A stretch of 40,607 nt of DNA, from assembly GCA_013032095.1 (NCBI GenBank), contig WQBJ01000032.1, forward strand, positions 1 through 40,607. Reading direction: 5' to 3'. This stretch comes from Ruegeria atlantica. Its GTDB lineage: Bacteria > Pseudomonadota > Alphaproteobacteria > Rhodobacterales > Rhodobacteraceae. Position numbers and translations under genes: made by a program. Under the pieces are notes generated by a model. The model ran no database searches. It saw nothing but the letters and a program-made list of their open reading frames with translations, and had not been told where the DNA came from. Of the stretch, positions 32,297 through 40,607 are shown one piece after another. The number at the start of each line of letters is the position of its first letter. Position 1 is the stretch's first letter.

Positions 32297-34335
32297 ACAT
32301 GGAACAATGGGGCATAAATTTCGGGGAGTATATTCTTGGCATCGCGTCAACGCTAAAATACCAAAGCGCGCCGGGTTGGGTCGCACTCGGTCTCTTCACT
32401 AGTTGCTTTATCTTTGCCGTACTGTTTGATTTCGATATGCGGCGCCGAAGATCCATTCTGCGGCGTCTTTCCGGTAAGCTCAGCACAATGGATCAGGACG
32501 CGTTCGCGGCTACCGGTTTTGACGAAGTTTCCTTGTGGATGGACACTGAACTTTCTGGAAGTCCACGCATAAAGGAGCCGCTTCAGGAAGCATGGGAAGA
32601 ATTCGGTGAAACACTGTTTGTCGATGATCGTTTCGATCCGCCGACACGCAGAAACACTGTGCGCCCGGCATTCTTTTTCAACCTTGAAGACCTGGGTTAT
32701 GGCGCAGGTTTTTACCGCATCTTGCCGGGCATTTACGTGTCCGTGGGACTTGCATTCACCTTTCTGGGACTGATCGCAGCCTTGAACGCCATGGCGAGCG
32801 GTGAAGAAATCAACGATGTGACAATGTTGACGCTGATTAAGCTAGCTTCGGCCAAGTTCATCATGTCTCTCTCCGGGTTGGCGTGTTCGATCATTCTCAC
32901 CTTGTTGCTGCGTAGCGAAGTCGGCGGCGTCGACAAGGCATTGCACAAATTGGTTCGCAAGCTGGAACGCCGTTTCGACTTCATTAGCCTTGAAAGCTTG
33001 GCGCTGGAACAACTCAAGGTGCAGCGCGACGCCCAAGAGGCAAACAAGAAGCTCGCGTACGAATTGGTCGCTGAACTCGGTCGTCCTTTGAGAGAGGAAC
33101 TTCCACAAGCCGTCTCGACTTCGATTAAGGAGAACATGGCGCCTGTCCTTGAGAAACTGAGCCAACAAGGCGCGGACAGTGTGACATCGATGACGGAAGA
33201 CTTGTCCCGGCAAGTCACCGATGGGATGGGTCAGGCATTGACGGCTGCAAGCGCTAGCATGGCGCAGGCTGGCGACCGGCTCGCCTTGCTGGCAGACCGT
33301 ATGGACAACTCCTCCGGGCGCATGGGTACGGAGATGGAAAGTGCCGTCACTCGGGTAGCCAAGGCTGTCGATGATCTGAGATCTGCAATGTCGGAGACTG
33401 CGGAACAGACGGGCGGGGCCTTCACGCAAGGTGCAGAACAACTGTTGGCTGTCATGAACCGCACCCTCGAAGGTATCAGAGACAACACCGGCGAAAGCGC
33501 ACGCGCAATGTCGGCCGCAGCAGAAGAAATGACGCGAGCTGCGCGCACCATGAAAGAGGATATGGAAGATGCAGCCAAGGCTGGATCAGAAGCCGCGCGT
33601 GGGCGCATGGAAACCGCTGGCAACGAAGTGGGTGCAGCTATCTCCGAAGCGGGGGCCTCTTTGGCAACGAGCTATCAAACTGCCGCGAATAGAGTTGCCG
33701 AAATGGCAGCAGGTGTCTCGGAGCAAGCCGGCAGGGATCTTTTGTCTCCGTTGAAAGACATTGAAGCCCAACTGAAAGGCATGGTTGAAACACTCGATGG
33801 TGGCACCCGTCGGATGCAAGGTTTTGCTGCAGCGGTCGGTGAAGGGGCGCAGGCAGGAAATGCCGCTGCAGACAGCTTCCGCAACTCTTCCCGAGACATG
33901 ATCGAAGCCGTATCACCTGTGCGCGGGACAGTGGAGCGTATGGACAGTTCCATCAACAAGCTGCGCGAAAGTGTTGAGCGCGCAAGCGGAACAGTGGTCA
34001 TGTCTTCTGAGGAAGTTGCCAAATCGGCGGCCAGAACGCTTGAAGCCGCGAGTGCGACCATCGGAAGTGAGCAACAGGCTATCTCCACGGTTGTTACTTC
34101 CATCGAAGCACTTGTTCGACAAATGCAAGGGCAGGGCGAACGCATAGATGATATCGACCAGAAGCTGGGTGGCGCATTCGAACTTTACGCTAGCAGCACT
34201 GAAGCGTCGATGCAGTCCATTCGCACCCACGTTCAGGATATGGCAAGTGAGATGAATGCCGCACTCGACTCGCTGCGCGCCATCGTTGACAGCCTTCAAC
34301 AGTTCGAACCGCAACAAAGCAGGGTTGTCTCCTGA
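32293..34335 (+). CDS. zorA: Zorya anti-phage system protein ZorA (MotA/TolQ/ExbB-like)
   Basis: A 680-residue inner-membrane stator. Three hydrophobic helices lie at about 27-48, 145-168 (YVSVGLAFTFLGLIAAL) and 184-206 (SLSGLACSIILTLLL). A cytoplasmic tail of about 470 residues rich in Ala, Glu and Met with methyl-accepting-protein-like heptads forms the long coiled rod typical of ZorA. With ZorB it makes a proton-driven motor anchored at the envelope. ATG 32293 overlaps the hsdR stop by ATGA; a second ATG at 32299 is better spaced from GGAG. It overlaps zorB by TGATG. Confidence 0.93.
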   Translation: MNMEQWGINFGEYILGIASTLKYQSAPGWVALGLFTSCFIFAVLFDFDMRRRRSILRRLSGKLSTMDQDAFAATGFDEVSLWMDTELSGSPRIKEPLQEAWEEFGETLFVDDRFDPPTRRNTVRPAFFFNLEDLGYGAGFYRILPGIYVSVGLAFTFLGLIAALNAMASGEEINDVTMLTLIKLASAKFIMSLSGLACSIILTLLLRSEVGGVDKALHKLVRKLERRFDFISLESLALEQLKVQRDAQEANKKLAYELVAELGRPLREELPQAVSTSIKENMAPVLEKLSQQGADSVTSMTEDLSRQVTDGMGQALTAASASMAQAGDRLALLADRMDNSSGRMGTEMESAVTRVAKAVDDLRSAMSETAEQTGGAFTQGAEQLLAVMNRTLEGIRDNTGESARAMSAAAEEMTRAARTMKEDMEDAAKAGSEAARGRMETAGNEVGAAISEAGASLATSYQTAANRVAEMAAGVSEQAGRDLLSPLKDIEAQLKGMVETLDGGTRRMQGFAAAVGEGAQAGNAAADSFRNSSRDMIEAVSPVRGTVERMDSSINKLRESVERASGTVVMSSEEVAKSAARTLEAASATIGSEQQAISTVVTSIEALVRQMQGQGERIDDIDQKLGGAFELYASSTEASMQSIRTHVQDMASEMNAALDSLRAIVDSLQQFEPQQSRVVS

Positions 34336-35459
34336 TGCGTGGTTTGTCGCGAAAGCACATTCATGAAGAGGAGGCAGAATCCGCGTTTGTGTCCATGACG
34401 GACATGACCGTCAGCTTCTTGTTTATCGTAATTTTGCTTCTGGCTTTCTTCGCAAGTAAATTCAGTTCCGAAGACAACGTTCCACGAACATTCTACGACC
34501 GGGTGGTCTCTGAGCGAGACAATGCGCGCAGCGAGCGCGATGCGGCCCTAGAAGAGAGAGATTTGCTCGAAATAAAGCTCGAGCAAACCCAAGCGAAACT
34601 TGCCCGGGCAACCTCTGAACTTCAGGCTGCACTCGCAGAGCTTGCCAAGCTGCGCAAAACCGTTGCGGAGCAGGACAAGCGGATCGATGACCTGGAAGTC
34701 ATAAAGAAAGAACTTGAGGCCGAAGTTGCTTCCCTTAAACGGACAATCCTGAGGCTGGAACGCCGCATAGCGGAGCTTGAAGCGATTGTTTCAGAGGAAA
34801 ACCCGCTGGAACAGTACAGTTTCGCGGCGGCTTCTGTTCGACGCCAGATGCTGGAGCGATTGGCCCAAGTCGTTCAGGAGGATATAGAAACGCAGAAAAT
34901 TGAGGGTTTGACAGTTACCGCTCAAGGCGATGCTTTGCGGTTTCAAGGGAGCGGGCTTTTTGCGTCTGGCGCGAGAAGCCTGACCGGAAGAAGTCTTCAG
35001 GTCGTGCGGTTGCTTGGAGAGCACCTTGATCGGGAACTGCCATGCTATTCTGTTGGCCGTCGAAGTACCATTTCAAAGGAGTGCAACCCGGACCTCGTAC
35101 TCTTTGAGACCATTCAGGTCGAGGGCCACACGGATAGTAAAGGTGGCAACACCTACAACCTCAAATTGTCGGCAGGCAGGGCCCTATCGGCCTTCACAGC
35201 CATTGCACCGGACCAAGAGCAGCTAGGCTCTGACATGCTGAAGTATCAGAACCTTCTGGGTCAGCCGCTGCTCGCGTTCGCAGGCTATGGGGAAATGAGA
35301 CCCATCGTCGACGAGGCGGCAAGGGATAGGTCGGCAAACAGGAGGATCGACCTCCGTTTTATCATGTACGTGCCTCCTGGCGTCGAGTTCATTCCCGAAA
35401 CGGTCGAAGATCTGGAAAAAGTCAGCGACTTGTTGCGAAAAAGGGCTTCGGAAAAATGA
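34335..35459 (+). CDS. zorB: Zorya system protein ZorB (MotB/OmpA-like)
   Basis: A 374-residue protein. A single helix (SFLFIVILLLAFFASK) follows MTDM, whose Asp23 is the MotB-type proton carrier. A coiled coil of about 110 residues follows (ERDNARSERDAALEERD onward). The OmpA-like peptidoglycan-binding domain is at about 250-350, with VEGHTDSKGG (from about 261) and the closing NRRIDLRF. It anchors the ZorA motor in the periplasm. It overlaps zorA by TGATG and zorC by ATGA. Confidence 0.93.
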   Translation: MRGLSRKHIHEEEAESAFVSMTDMTVSFLFIVILLLAFFASKFSSEDNVPRTFYDRVVSERDNARSERDAALEERDLLEIKLEQTQAKLARATSELQAALAELAKLRKTVAEQDKRIDDLEVIKKELEAEVASLKRTILRLERRIAELEAIVSEENPLEQYSFAAASVRRQMLERLAQVVQEDIETQKIEGLTVTAQGDALRFQGSGLFASGARSLTGRSLQVVRLLGEHLDRELPCYSVGRRSTISKECNPDLVLFETIQVEGHTDSKGGNTYNLKLSAGRALSAFTAIAPDQEQLGSDMLKYQNLLGQPLLAFAGYGEMRPIVDEAARDRSANRRIDLRFIMYVPPGVEFIPETVEDLEKVSDLLRKRASEK

Positions 35460-36769
35460 GCAGCGAGGCGATGTCGGAGATCCTGTCAAGGCTGACCACA
35501 CCGGAGGAGGTCGTGCCGCCAAACTTCACTGTTCTGCTTAGAAATTGCGGGCGGGTGTTGGACGATCTTGGACCTGCGAAGTCGCGTTTGCGCGACGCCG
35601 ATAAACTTCTGCGCATACTCAAGAAACGAATTTTGGAAAACGATTGGAAGGATGTTTCGCTCAGTTTTGTGATGGAGGCAGGAGAGCATGCGTTTTCGCC
35701 GGCCTATCGCGAAGACCCGGAGTTTGACCGGGTACGCGTTTTTTTTCTCGATGAAATACCGGCGTCGGATAGGCCAGGATTTCTTGGTGCGATGACGCGA
35801 ATTTACATCGAGACTTTCGAAGAAACAGGCGCACATACTCAGGCGCTTGCAACTGCTTTGAAGCAAGTTGCCGCGCGCATCGGCGCTCAGTGGCAAAAGG
35901 TTCTGGCTAACTTTCCCTCTTTGTTCGACCCATCCAAAGTTGTGAATGAAATCGCTGAAAAAATGGCTTCTCTCGGTGATATTTGGAGTGGCTTGAGGGA
36001 CTTGGGTATTCGTCAGCCTCACGCACCTGGGTTGATGGTGGATGCTCATTTTAGGTTTCTTCAGCTTGTTGGCCGACGCCTTCGAGAGAAAGAGGATATT
36101 GAGCGCCTGTTGGCTTGGCTAAAACCTGAAGGTCAGCCCGCGATGGCCACCGGTGCAGCGGAAGCGGTGGTCGCGCTGCTACAGCCGTGGAAGGAAAAGG
36201 GAATTCCCGCAGACCTAAAACAGATTTTAATGGATCGCTTGTTGGATTTGTACGGACACCCAAAGGTCAGTCGGAACGCGATATGGAATCAGGTTCCGCC
36301 GGAAATCGAAGGGATGTTCCTTCACTGGCTGACAGGTGCGGATATTCGCATGCTCTTCCGGATTTTGAATGAGGTCGAACGTGGTCACATGTGGGCCGAT
36401 CGTGAAGAATTCTGGTGGGACCTTTATGAGAAAAACAGGATCGACGAGGTCTGGGTTGCTTTCAACAGGGAAGGCCACCGAGCCGCGCAATCAAAGGTGC
36501 CCCGCGACCTTCGACAAAAATCCACACATGTGCGCTTCGCATTGCAAGAAGGGGACCGGGACAAGTCCCTACTCATAATGCGCATAGGCAAGAAGATTGT
36601 TGTGGAAGGCACATACAATTTCAAGGTGCATATCTTTGACGCGGATGCGCGCAATGCACCCAAGCTTTATCAGCGAAAATATGACGTCGCCAACATACGC
36701 GGGAGCCGTGGCGCCGAAACCATCCCGCACCTCGGTTTTTGGCAAGGCAAAGTGATGATGGGGATTTGA
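35456..36769 (+). CDS. zorC: Zorya type I protein ZorC (EH-signature)
   Basis: A 437-residue soluble protein. The C-terminal 140 residues carry the EH-signature region: EEFWWDLYEKNRIDEVWVAF, then MRIGKKIVVEGTYN and a short Trp-rich end. The N-terminal 300 residues are helical with no recognised enzyme motif. ZorC is a DNA-binding effector partner of the ZorAB motor in type I Zorya. It overlaps zorB by ATGA. Its presence with zorD, and the absence of zorE, places the system in type I. Confidence 0.88.
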   Translation: MSSEAMSEILSRLTTPEEVVPPNFTVLLRNCGRVLDDLGPAKSRLRDADKLLRILKKRILENDWKDVSLSFVMEAGEHAFSPAYREDPEFDRVRVFFLDEIPASDRPGFLGAMTRIYIETFEETGAHTQALATALKQVAARIGAQWQKVLANFPSLFDPSKVVNEIAEKMASLGDIWSGLRDLGIRQPHAPGLMVDAHFRFLQLVGRRLREKEDIERLLAWLKPEGQPAMATGAAEAVVALLQPWKEKGIPADLKQILMDRLLDLYGHPKVSRNAIWNQVPPEIEGMFLHWLTGADIRMLFRILNEVERGHMWADREEFWWDLYEKNRIDEVWVAFNREGHRAAQSKVPRDLRQKSTHVRFALQEGDRDKSLLIMRIGKKIVVEGTYNFKVHIFDADARNAPKLYQRKYDVANIRGSRGAETIPHLGFWQGKVMMGI

Positions 36770-36771
36770 GA

Positions 36772-39700
36772 GTGGATTTCAAACCAGAGGTTGATGATGC
36801 GGGTATTACAGTAAGTATTTCTCAAGAACCCGGGGTTTTTAAACGATTGCTTGGCACCCACAAACCCGATCTTGCCGAACTGTCTGTTCAGGATCGGCGC
36901 GTGGCATTTGCGCTTGCTGACCTTAAGGCATTGGCCAATGGCCAATCGGACGAACTTAAGTTGTCGGGCCAGAGCATTTGGATGTCGCATCGTTTGGCGG
37001 CGGCACTAGACGCGAAATCAGGAAAACTTCTCGGCCTGCCTTCCCTGACAGACCTCACACTGCGGACCGACGTTGACGGGGTCGTAGGGGGTGACAATTT
37101 CCGTTTGCGATCAGAGTGGTACCGGGGCGGCATTCGCAAAATGCCGCAGCGAACCGGCGCTATTTTATCAACTGACCGAGGACAACAACGTATCCCACTT
37201 TGGATGCTGGAAGCATTGGAAGTCGCTGAACAACCAATCGGAGTTGATGATGCCGGGCAATGGGAAGCACTTGCACGCTTTCGCAGGGCTTTGGACCCCG
37301 GAGTGTCAGAAAGTCAGAACACAGCTGCCGCAAGGAACTCAATGTCGGACTTCCTTTCAGGCTTGGAAGTAAGCCTTTCTGACGGCTTTTCGATTTCTGC
37401 GAATTCTGAAGGAGATGATTTTGAGGTTCTGCCGTTTTCCAGTGAAACGCTGGACGAAGCTGTGGAACCTTCTGAAGAGATGTCCGAGTTGAACGGCCCA
37501 GACCTTGATGAGTTCCAGCGAAAAGTTCGCCAACGTGGGGCATTGAATGCTTACCGGCTGGGCCCCGGAAAGTTCGTTGTCATTGACCGTTCTGCTGCGC
37601 CTGCACTTCAGGTGATGGCAGAAATGCAGCGAGCACCCACCCGAGACCGTTCTGACTTCATCCGAAACCCCGGGCGACGGATCAGTGAAGCTGTGGAGCG
37701 CTCACTGGAGGCTTCTGGGGCTTTTGAGGGTCTTGATGACGTCGGCCGAGAGGAGGCGATCGGCCGTGCGGCCGGCAAATTGTTTGTCGAAACCGCTGAG
37801 TACGCACGTTTCTCCGAACGGGTAATCGGAATTGGAACTTATGAGCCCCCAGCAATCTCCACGCAAGGGGAGGGTGTAACCACTTGGCTACCCGAAGTTT
37901 TCTCGGAAGAGGTGCGTAGAAAAATCGAGGTCATGCCATCTGATGATCTTGGTTACCTTGTGCAAGCGGTCCAGAGCGCCATTCAGAACGGAGACGAAAG
38001 CGTAACAGAATCTGGTGTTCACGTACCGGCAACCAAGGAGGTTCTGAAAGCCGTTGAAGCCGAAATCCACAGACGGCAGTCAGAGGAGGACGGTACAGAA
38101 GATGAAGGCGGCGAAGAATCCGGGTCGGAGGGGGAAGACGTAAATACCGGCCCCGCAGTTCTTCAAACAGAGGACAATTTTGACGAAGTGCATTGGCGTC
38201 CAGATCTCAAATCAAGGACTCAAACAACTGACGCAGCGGTGCCGAGCGCGATACTTACCCCTCTGAGGGAACACCAAAAAGAAAGTTTGGCTTGGCAGGT
38301 ATCAGCCTGGGTTTCGGGTCTTCCTGGCGTGCTAAACGCGGACGAACAGGGTCTCGGGAAGACACTTCAGACGATCGCTTTTTTGGTCTGGCTCAACGAT
38401 CAAATGGAGGAAGGGAAAGCACCGCGCGGTCCAATACTTGTCGTTGCACCAACCTCCCTTCTTGAGAACTGGGAGCAGGAAGTTACCCGACATGTCGAGG
38501 CTCCCGGCCTCGGCCATCTCATCCGGCTATACGGAAGCGGTATCGGAGCGCGACGCAAGGTTGGGACAAAGGGGATGGATACAGCGACCGGAGAGGCCCT
38601 TCTTGATTTTGGTGACCTGGCGCGGGCTTCTGAAGCCGGCGCGGGTCACAAGACATGGTTCCTCACCACATACTCGACGATGACAAACTATCAGCACTCG
38701 CTGGCGCAAATCCCATTTGCGGCTGCTGTCTTCGACGAGATTCAGGCACTCAAGACGCCTGGTTCCTTACGCGCCTGCGCGGCTCGGGCAATGAAGGCCA
38801 ATTTCCGAATTGGCCTGACCGGTACTCCAATTGAGAATTCTACCAGCGATCTTTGGGCGATCATGGATCAGCTTGCACCTGGCAGTTTGGGCTCTTTGCG
38901 CGAATTCCGCGACAGTTTTGGAACACCCGAGGCGGATAACATGCGGAAACTCTACACCCGTGTGTTTCAGTCCGAGGGGCGTCCTCCATTGGCGCTCAGG
39001 CGTCTCAAAGAAGAGGTCGCCAGGGACCTGCCCGTAAAACGACGGTTCCTGCTGCCCTTAGAGATGCCGGACCTTCAAGCTGAATTCTATGATGACGCAC
39101 GCTCAAAACTTGCCTCGGGAAAAAAGGGTGGGGCGCTGAAAATGTTGCATCACATCAGGTCCGTTTCCGTGCATCCGGACCTAAGTAGTGGCGACGACGA
39201 TAAAACCTTTGTTGCCCTTTCCGCGCGCCTCACTGCCACGTTCAAAATCTTGGAGAAAGTGCGCGAACAAAAAGAGCGTGCTCTGGTCTTCATCGAGCAT
39301 CGCCAAATGCAATATCGGTTTATCGAACTGGCAAAGGCGGCGTTTGGACTGCAATCCATCGACCTGATCAATGGTGAAACGCCAATTCGGCAAAGGCAAG
39401 CAATTGTAAACCGCTTTCAATCAAGCCTCGAGAATGACGGTGGTTTCGATCTCCTGGTGCTTGGGCCGCGTGCTGCAGGCACTGGTTTGACGCTGACCGC
39501 CGCAACCCATGTTATTCATTTGTCTCGCTGGTGGAACCCGGCAGTTGAAGAGCAATGCAATGACCGAGTCCACCGCATTGGCCAAACCAAGCCTGTTCAG
39601 GTTCACGTCCCTATGGCGATCCATCCCACTTACCGTGCTGAAAGTTTTGATTGTCTGTTGCACAGTTTGATGCAGCAGAAGAGAAAAATGGCTGGCAGCG

Positions 39701-39879
39701 CACTTTGGCCCATGGGAGACACCGCGGATGATGCAGCGTTCCTTCAACAACGTCTCGGGGCGGAAAGCGGAGACGCAGTGGAAGGGGACACAGTTAGTGT
39801 TGCGATTTCCGACCTCTTTGCGCGAGACGGGTTTCCGTTGCCACATCCTGAACAGGACGGAAGCTACCTTTTTGAGTAG
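36772..39879 (+). CDS. zorD: Zorya type I helicase-effector ZorD (SNF2-type)
   Basis: A 1035-residue effector. The first ~500 residues have no motif I can name. From about 510 a SNF2-type helicase follows: GLGKT at 527-531, DEIQ at 655-658, GTPIEN from 684, AAGTGLTLT near 901 and HRIGQT from 934, all in order. ZorD is the nucleolytic helicase of type I Zorya; the nuclease part should lie in the unassigned N-terminal half, but I cannot point to its residues. The start is uncertain: GTG 36772, just after the zorC stop with GGGGA upstream, is favoured; TTG 36766 overlapping that stop, or TTG 36739, are alternatives. Confidence 0.9.
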   Translation: MDFKPEVDDAGITVSISQEPGVFKRLLGTHKPDLAELSVQDRRVAFALADLKALANGQSDELKLSGQSIWMSHRLAAALDAKSGKLLGLPSLTDLTLRTDVDGVVGGDNFRLRSEWYRGGIRKMPQRTGAILSTDRGQQRIPLWMLEALEVAEQPIGVDDAGQWEALARFRRALDPGVSESQNTAAARNSMSDFLSGLEVSLSDGFSISANSEGDDFEVLPFSSETLDEAVEPSEEMSELNGPDLDEFQRKVRQRGALNAYRLGPGKFVVIDRSAAPALQVMAEMQRAPTRDRSDFIRNPGRRISEAVERSLEASGAFEGLDDVGREEAIGRAAGKLFVETAEYARFSERVIGIGTYEPPAISTQGEGVTTWLPEVFSEEVRRKIEVMPSDDLGYLVQAVQSAIQNGDESVTESGVHVPATKEVLKAVEAEIHRRQSEEDGTEDEGGEESGSEGEDVNTGPAVLQTEDNFDEVHWRPDLKSRTQTTDAAVPSAILTPLREHQKESLAWQVSAWVSGLPGVLNADEQGLGKTLQTIAFLVWLNDQMEEGKAPRGPILVVAPTSLLENWEQEVTRHVEAPGLGHLIRLYGSGIGARRKVGTKGMDTATGEALLDFGDLARASEAGAGHKTWFLTTYSTMTNYQHSLAQIPFAAAVFDEIQALKTPGSLRACAARAMKANFRIGLTGTPIENSTSDLWAIMDQLAPGSLGSLREFRDSFGTPEADNMRKLYTRVFQSEGRPPLALRRLKEEVARDLPVKRRFLLPLEMPDLQAEFYDDARSKLASGKKGGALKMLHHIRSVSVHPDLSSGDDDKTFVALSARLTATFKILEKVREQKERALVFIEHRQMQYRFIELAKAAFGLQSIDLINGETPIRQRQAIVNRFQSSLENDGGFDLLVLGPRAAGTGLTLTAATHVIHLSRWWNPAVEEQCNDRVHRIGQTKPVQVHVPMAIHPTYRAESFDCLLHSLMQQKRKMAGSALWPMGDTADDAAFLQQRLGAESGDAVEGDTVSVAISDLFARDGFPLPHPEQDGSYLFE

Positions 39880-40345
39880 TTGGAACACTTTAGAGATAGA
39901 CGAGTTTCAGGGGCAGAAAGTGCCGCGCAGCATTGAGCGCCTCTACAGTGTCAATCGCTAAAAAGTTGCGATCTCACGCGCCCAATACGTACGGGGCAAG
40001 CAATTCTAAGGCGGCTCTATCCCTTCAATAACAGAAATGACGACGCCGAATTGGTTGCCTCTACGAAAATCGACGACCCAATGCCGACGCTGCATCTGAG
40101 CTTGGTAAAGCACGTTTTCCACATTGAGGCTGACGGTGTTTCATTCGTCGTCGCCGTCGATGGGAGCAAAGTATCCGCAAAGCGCGTCTGACTGCGGACA
40201 CTCTGCGATTCAGGCGGTTATTTATCCATCCATTCGCCCATTGAGCTTTAAGCGGGCGTGGCTGTCACTCAGGAAATCGACGTATCGAAGGTGGATTCAA
40301 GCAGCCGCATTTCGCGCTCTGGTGCGCAAACTCCGGCCACCGATC
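39880..40345. other. gene-free stretch after the defence operon
   Basis: No gene with a good start was found. A minus-strand frame near 40020-40190 reads as protein-like (QRRHWVVDFRRGNQFGVVIS) but is cut by stops, so it may be a fragment of a lost gene. No strong terminator hairpin follows zorD. Confidence 0.35.
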
Positions 40346-40392
40346 GTAAGCACCCGATTTTCACCGCCTGCCTGATTTCCTCCTGATGATTT

Positions 40393-40430
40393 AAGACACG
40401 TGCTTAACGACGTCGTTACCGACGTGTCTT
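40393..40430. promoter_or_regulatory. nested palindrome in the IS66 leader
   Basis: AAGACACGT (40393-40401) and ACGTGTCTT (40422-40430) are perfect 9-base arms. They enclose the separate 12-base palindrome AACGACGTCGTT (40406-40417). The nested dyad ends 14 bases before the transposase ATG and could be an operator or a translation-sensing hairpin. Confidence 0.5.
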
Positions 40431-40444
40431 AGGGGGAGTTTGTC

Positions 40445-40607
40445 ATGCGCGGCGAGATTTTGGGCGTTGAACGGCGTCGGCGCTGGAGCGACGAGGAGAA
40501 GCTTGCGATTGTCGCGTCAGTGGGGGTCGACGGGGCGACAGTCACGCGGGTTGCGCAGCATCACGATGTGACCCGTCAGCAGATTTATGGCTGGCGGCAC
40601 GAGTTGA
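40445..40607 (+). CDS. IS66-family accessory transposase protein TnpA (partial)
   Basis: The first 54 codons of an IS66-type TnpA (OrfA) HTH protein: MRGEILGVERRRRWSDEEKL, then VTRVAQHHDVTRQQIYGWRH. The RRRWS.EEK..IV opening and the V...A....V....I..WR helix-turn-helix are typical. GGGGGAG lies 7 bases upstream of the ATG. The gene runs off the window; the TnpB and TnpC parts are outside. Confidence 0.85.
   Translation, partial: MRGEILGVERRRRWSDEEKLAIVASVGVDGATVTRVAQHHDVTRQQIYGWRHEL

Larger units (their letters stand above)
40346..40607 (+). mobile_element. IS66-family insertion sequence, left end (cut by window)
   Basis: The left terminus begins at GTAAGC (40346), the usual start of IS66-family inverted repeats, about 100 bases before the first transposase gene. 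The right end lies beyond the window, so the expected 8-base target duplication cannot be tested. Confidence 0.6.

Noticed and set aside
40019..40190. Protein-like minus-strand stretch ending QFGVVISVIEGIEPP
   Set aside because: Interrupted by stops and no start or family found; could be a fragment but cannot be supported as a gene.
1..40607. CRISPR arrays, tRNA and rRNA genes
   Set aside because: No regularly spaced direct repeats, no tRNA-like cloverleaf and no rRNA similarity were seen on either strand.

Overview
The window looks like an accessory stretch from an alphaproteobacterium, most likely a marine Rhodobacteraceae (Roseobacter-group) genome. This is an inference from gene content: several LysR/small-enzyme pairs, a betaine-type ABC binding protein, a sterol-desaturase-like hydroxylase, and IS110, IS1380, IS3 and IS66 debris. 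No rRNA, tRNA or CRISPR array was recognised. Whether the replicon is chromosomal or plasmid-borne cannot be told.

Left part (1-24.4 kb): a mosaic of metabolic genes and wreckage. An alpha/beta hydrolase is followed by a decayed aldehyde dehydrogenase fragment. A minus-strand cluster encodes a beta-hydroxyacid dehydrogenase, a divergent PanB-like protein and a di-iron fatty acid hydroxylase, with a LysR regulator facing it. Next come a lipoprotein, a 533-residue protein joining two helix-turn-helix-like parts to a PD-(D/E)XK nuclease, and an EamA transporter. A graveyard follows (methyltransferase, IS1380 and NYN-domain fragments). Two LysR-controlled loci encode YciI, RidA-like and VOC proteins. 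A small secreted Cys-rich protein precedes a large membrane protein. A LysR gene faces a tightly overlapping operon (deiminase-fold enzyme, M20 carbamoyl-amidohydrolase, OpuAC-type binding protein) that plausibly imports and deguanidinates a guanidino compound. A GNAT acetyltransferase and a membrane-anchored LAS peptidase lie between two inverted copies of a broken gene. A tandem-Ner-like DNA-binding protein and a small acidic protein follow.

Right part (24.4-39.9 kb): a defence island organised as one long operon on the plus strand. It runs hsdM - hsdS - mrr-like nuclease - 39-codon ORF - DUF4160/hsdR - zorA - zorB - zorC - zorD. Every junction up to zorC is a stop/start overlap, and zorD begins within a few bases of the zorC stop. 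A type I restriction-modification system and a complete type I Zorya anti-phage system are therefore apparently co-transcribed. HsdS carries two nearly identical target-recognition domains from a tandem duplication, which predicts a palindromic target. HsdR carries an in-frame N-terminal DUF4160 domain. The window ends in the left end of an IS66-family element whose leader holds a nested palindrome.

The strongest candidate for something undescribed is the fused RM-Zorya operon with its unusual parts: twin-TRD HsdS, Mrr-like insert, 39-codon ORF and DUF4160-HsdR. Second is the HTH/PD-(D/E)XK protein at 6583-8184.
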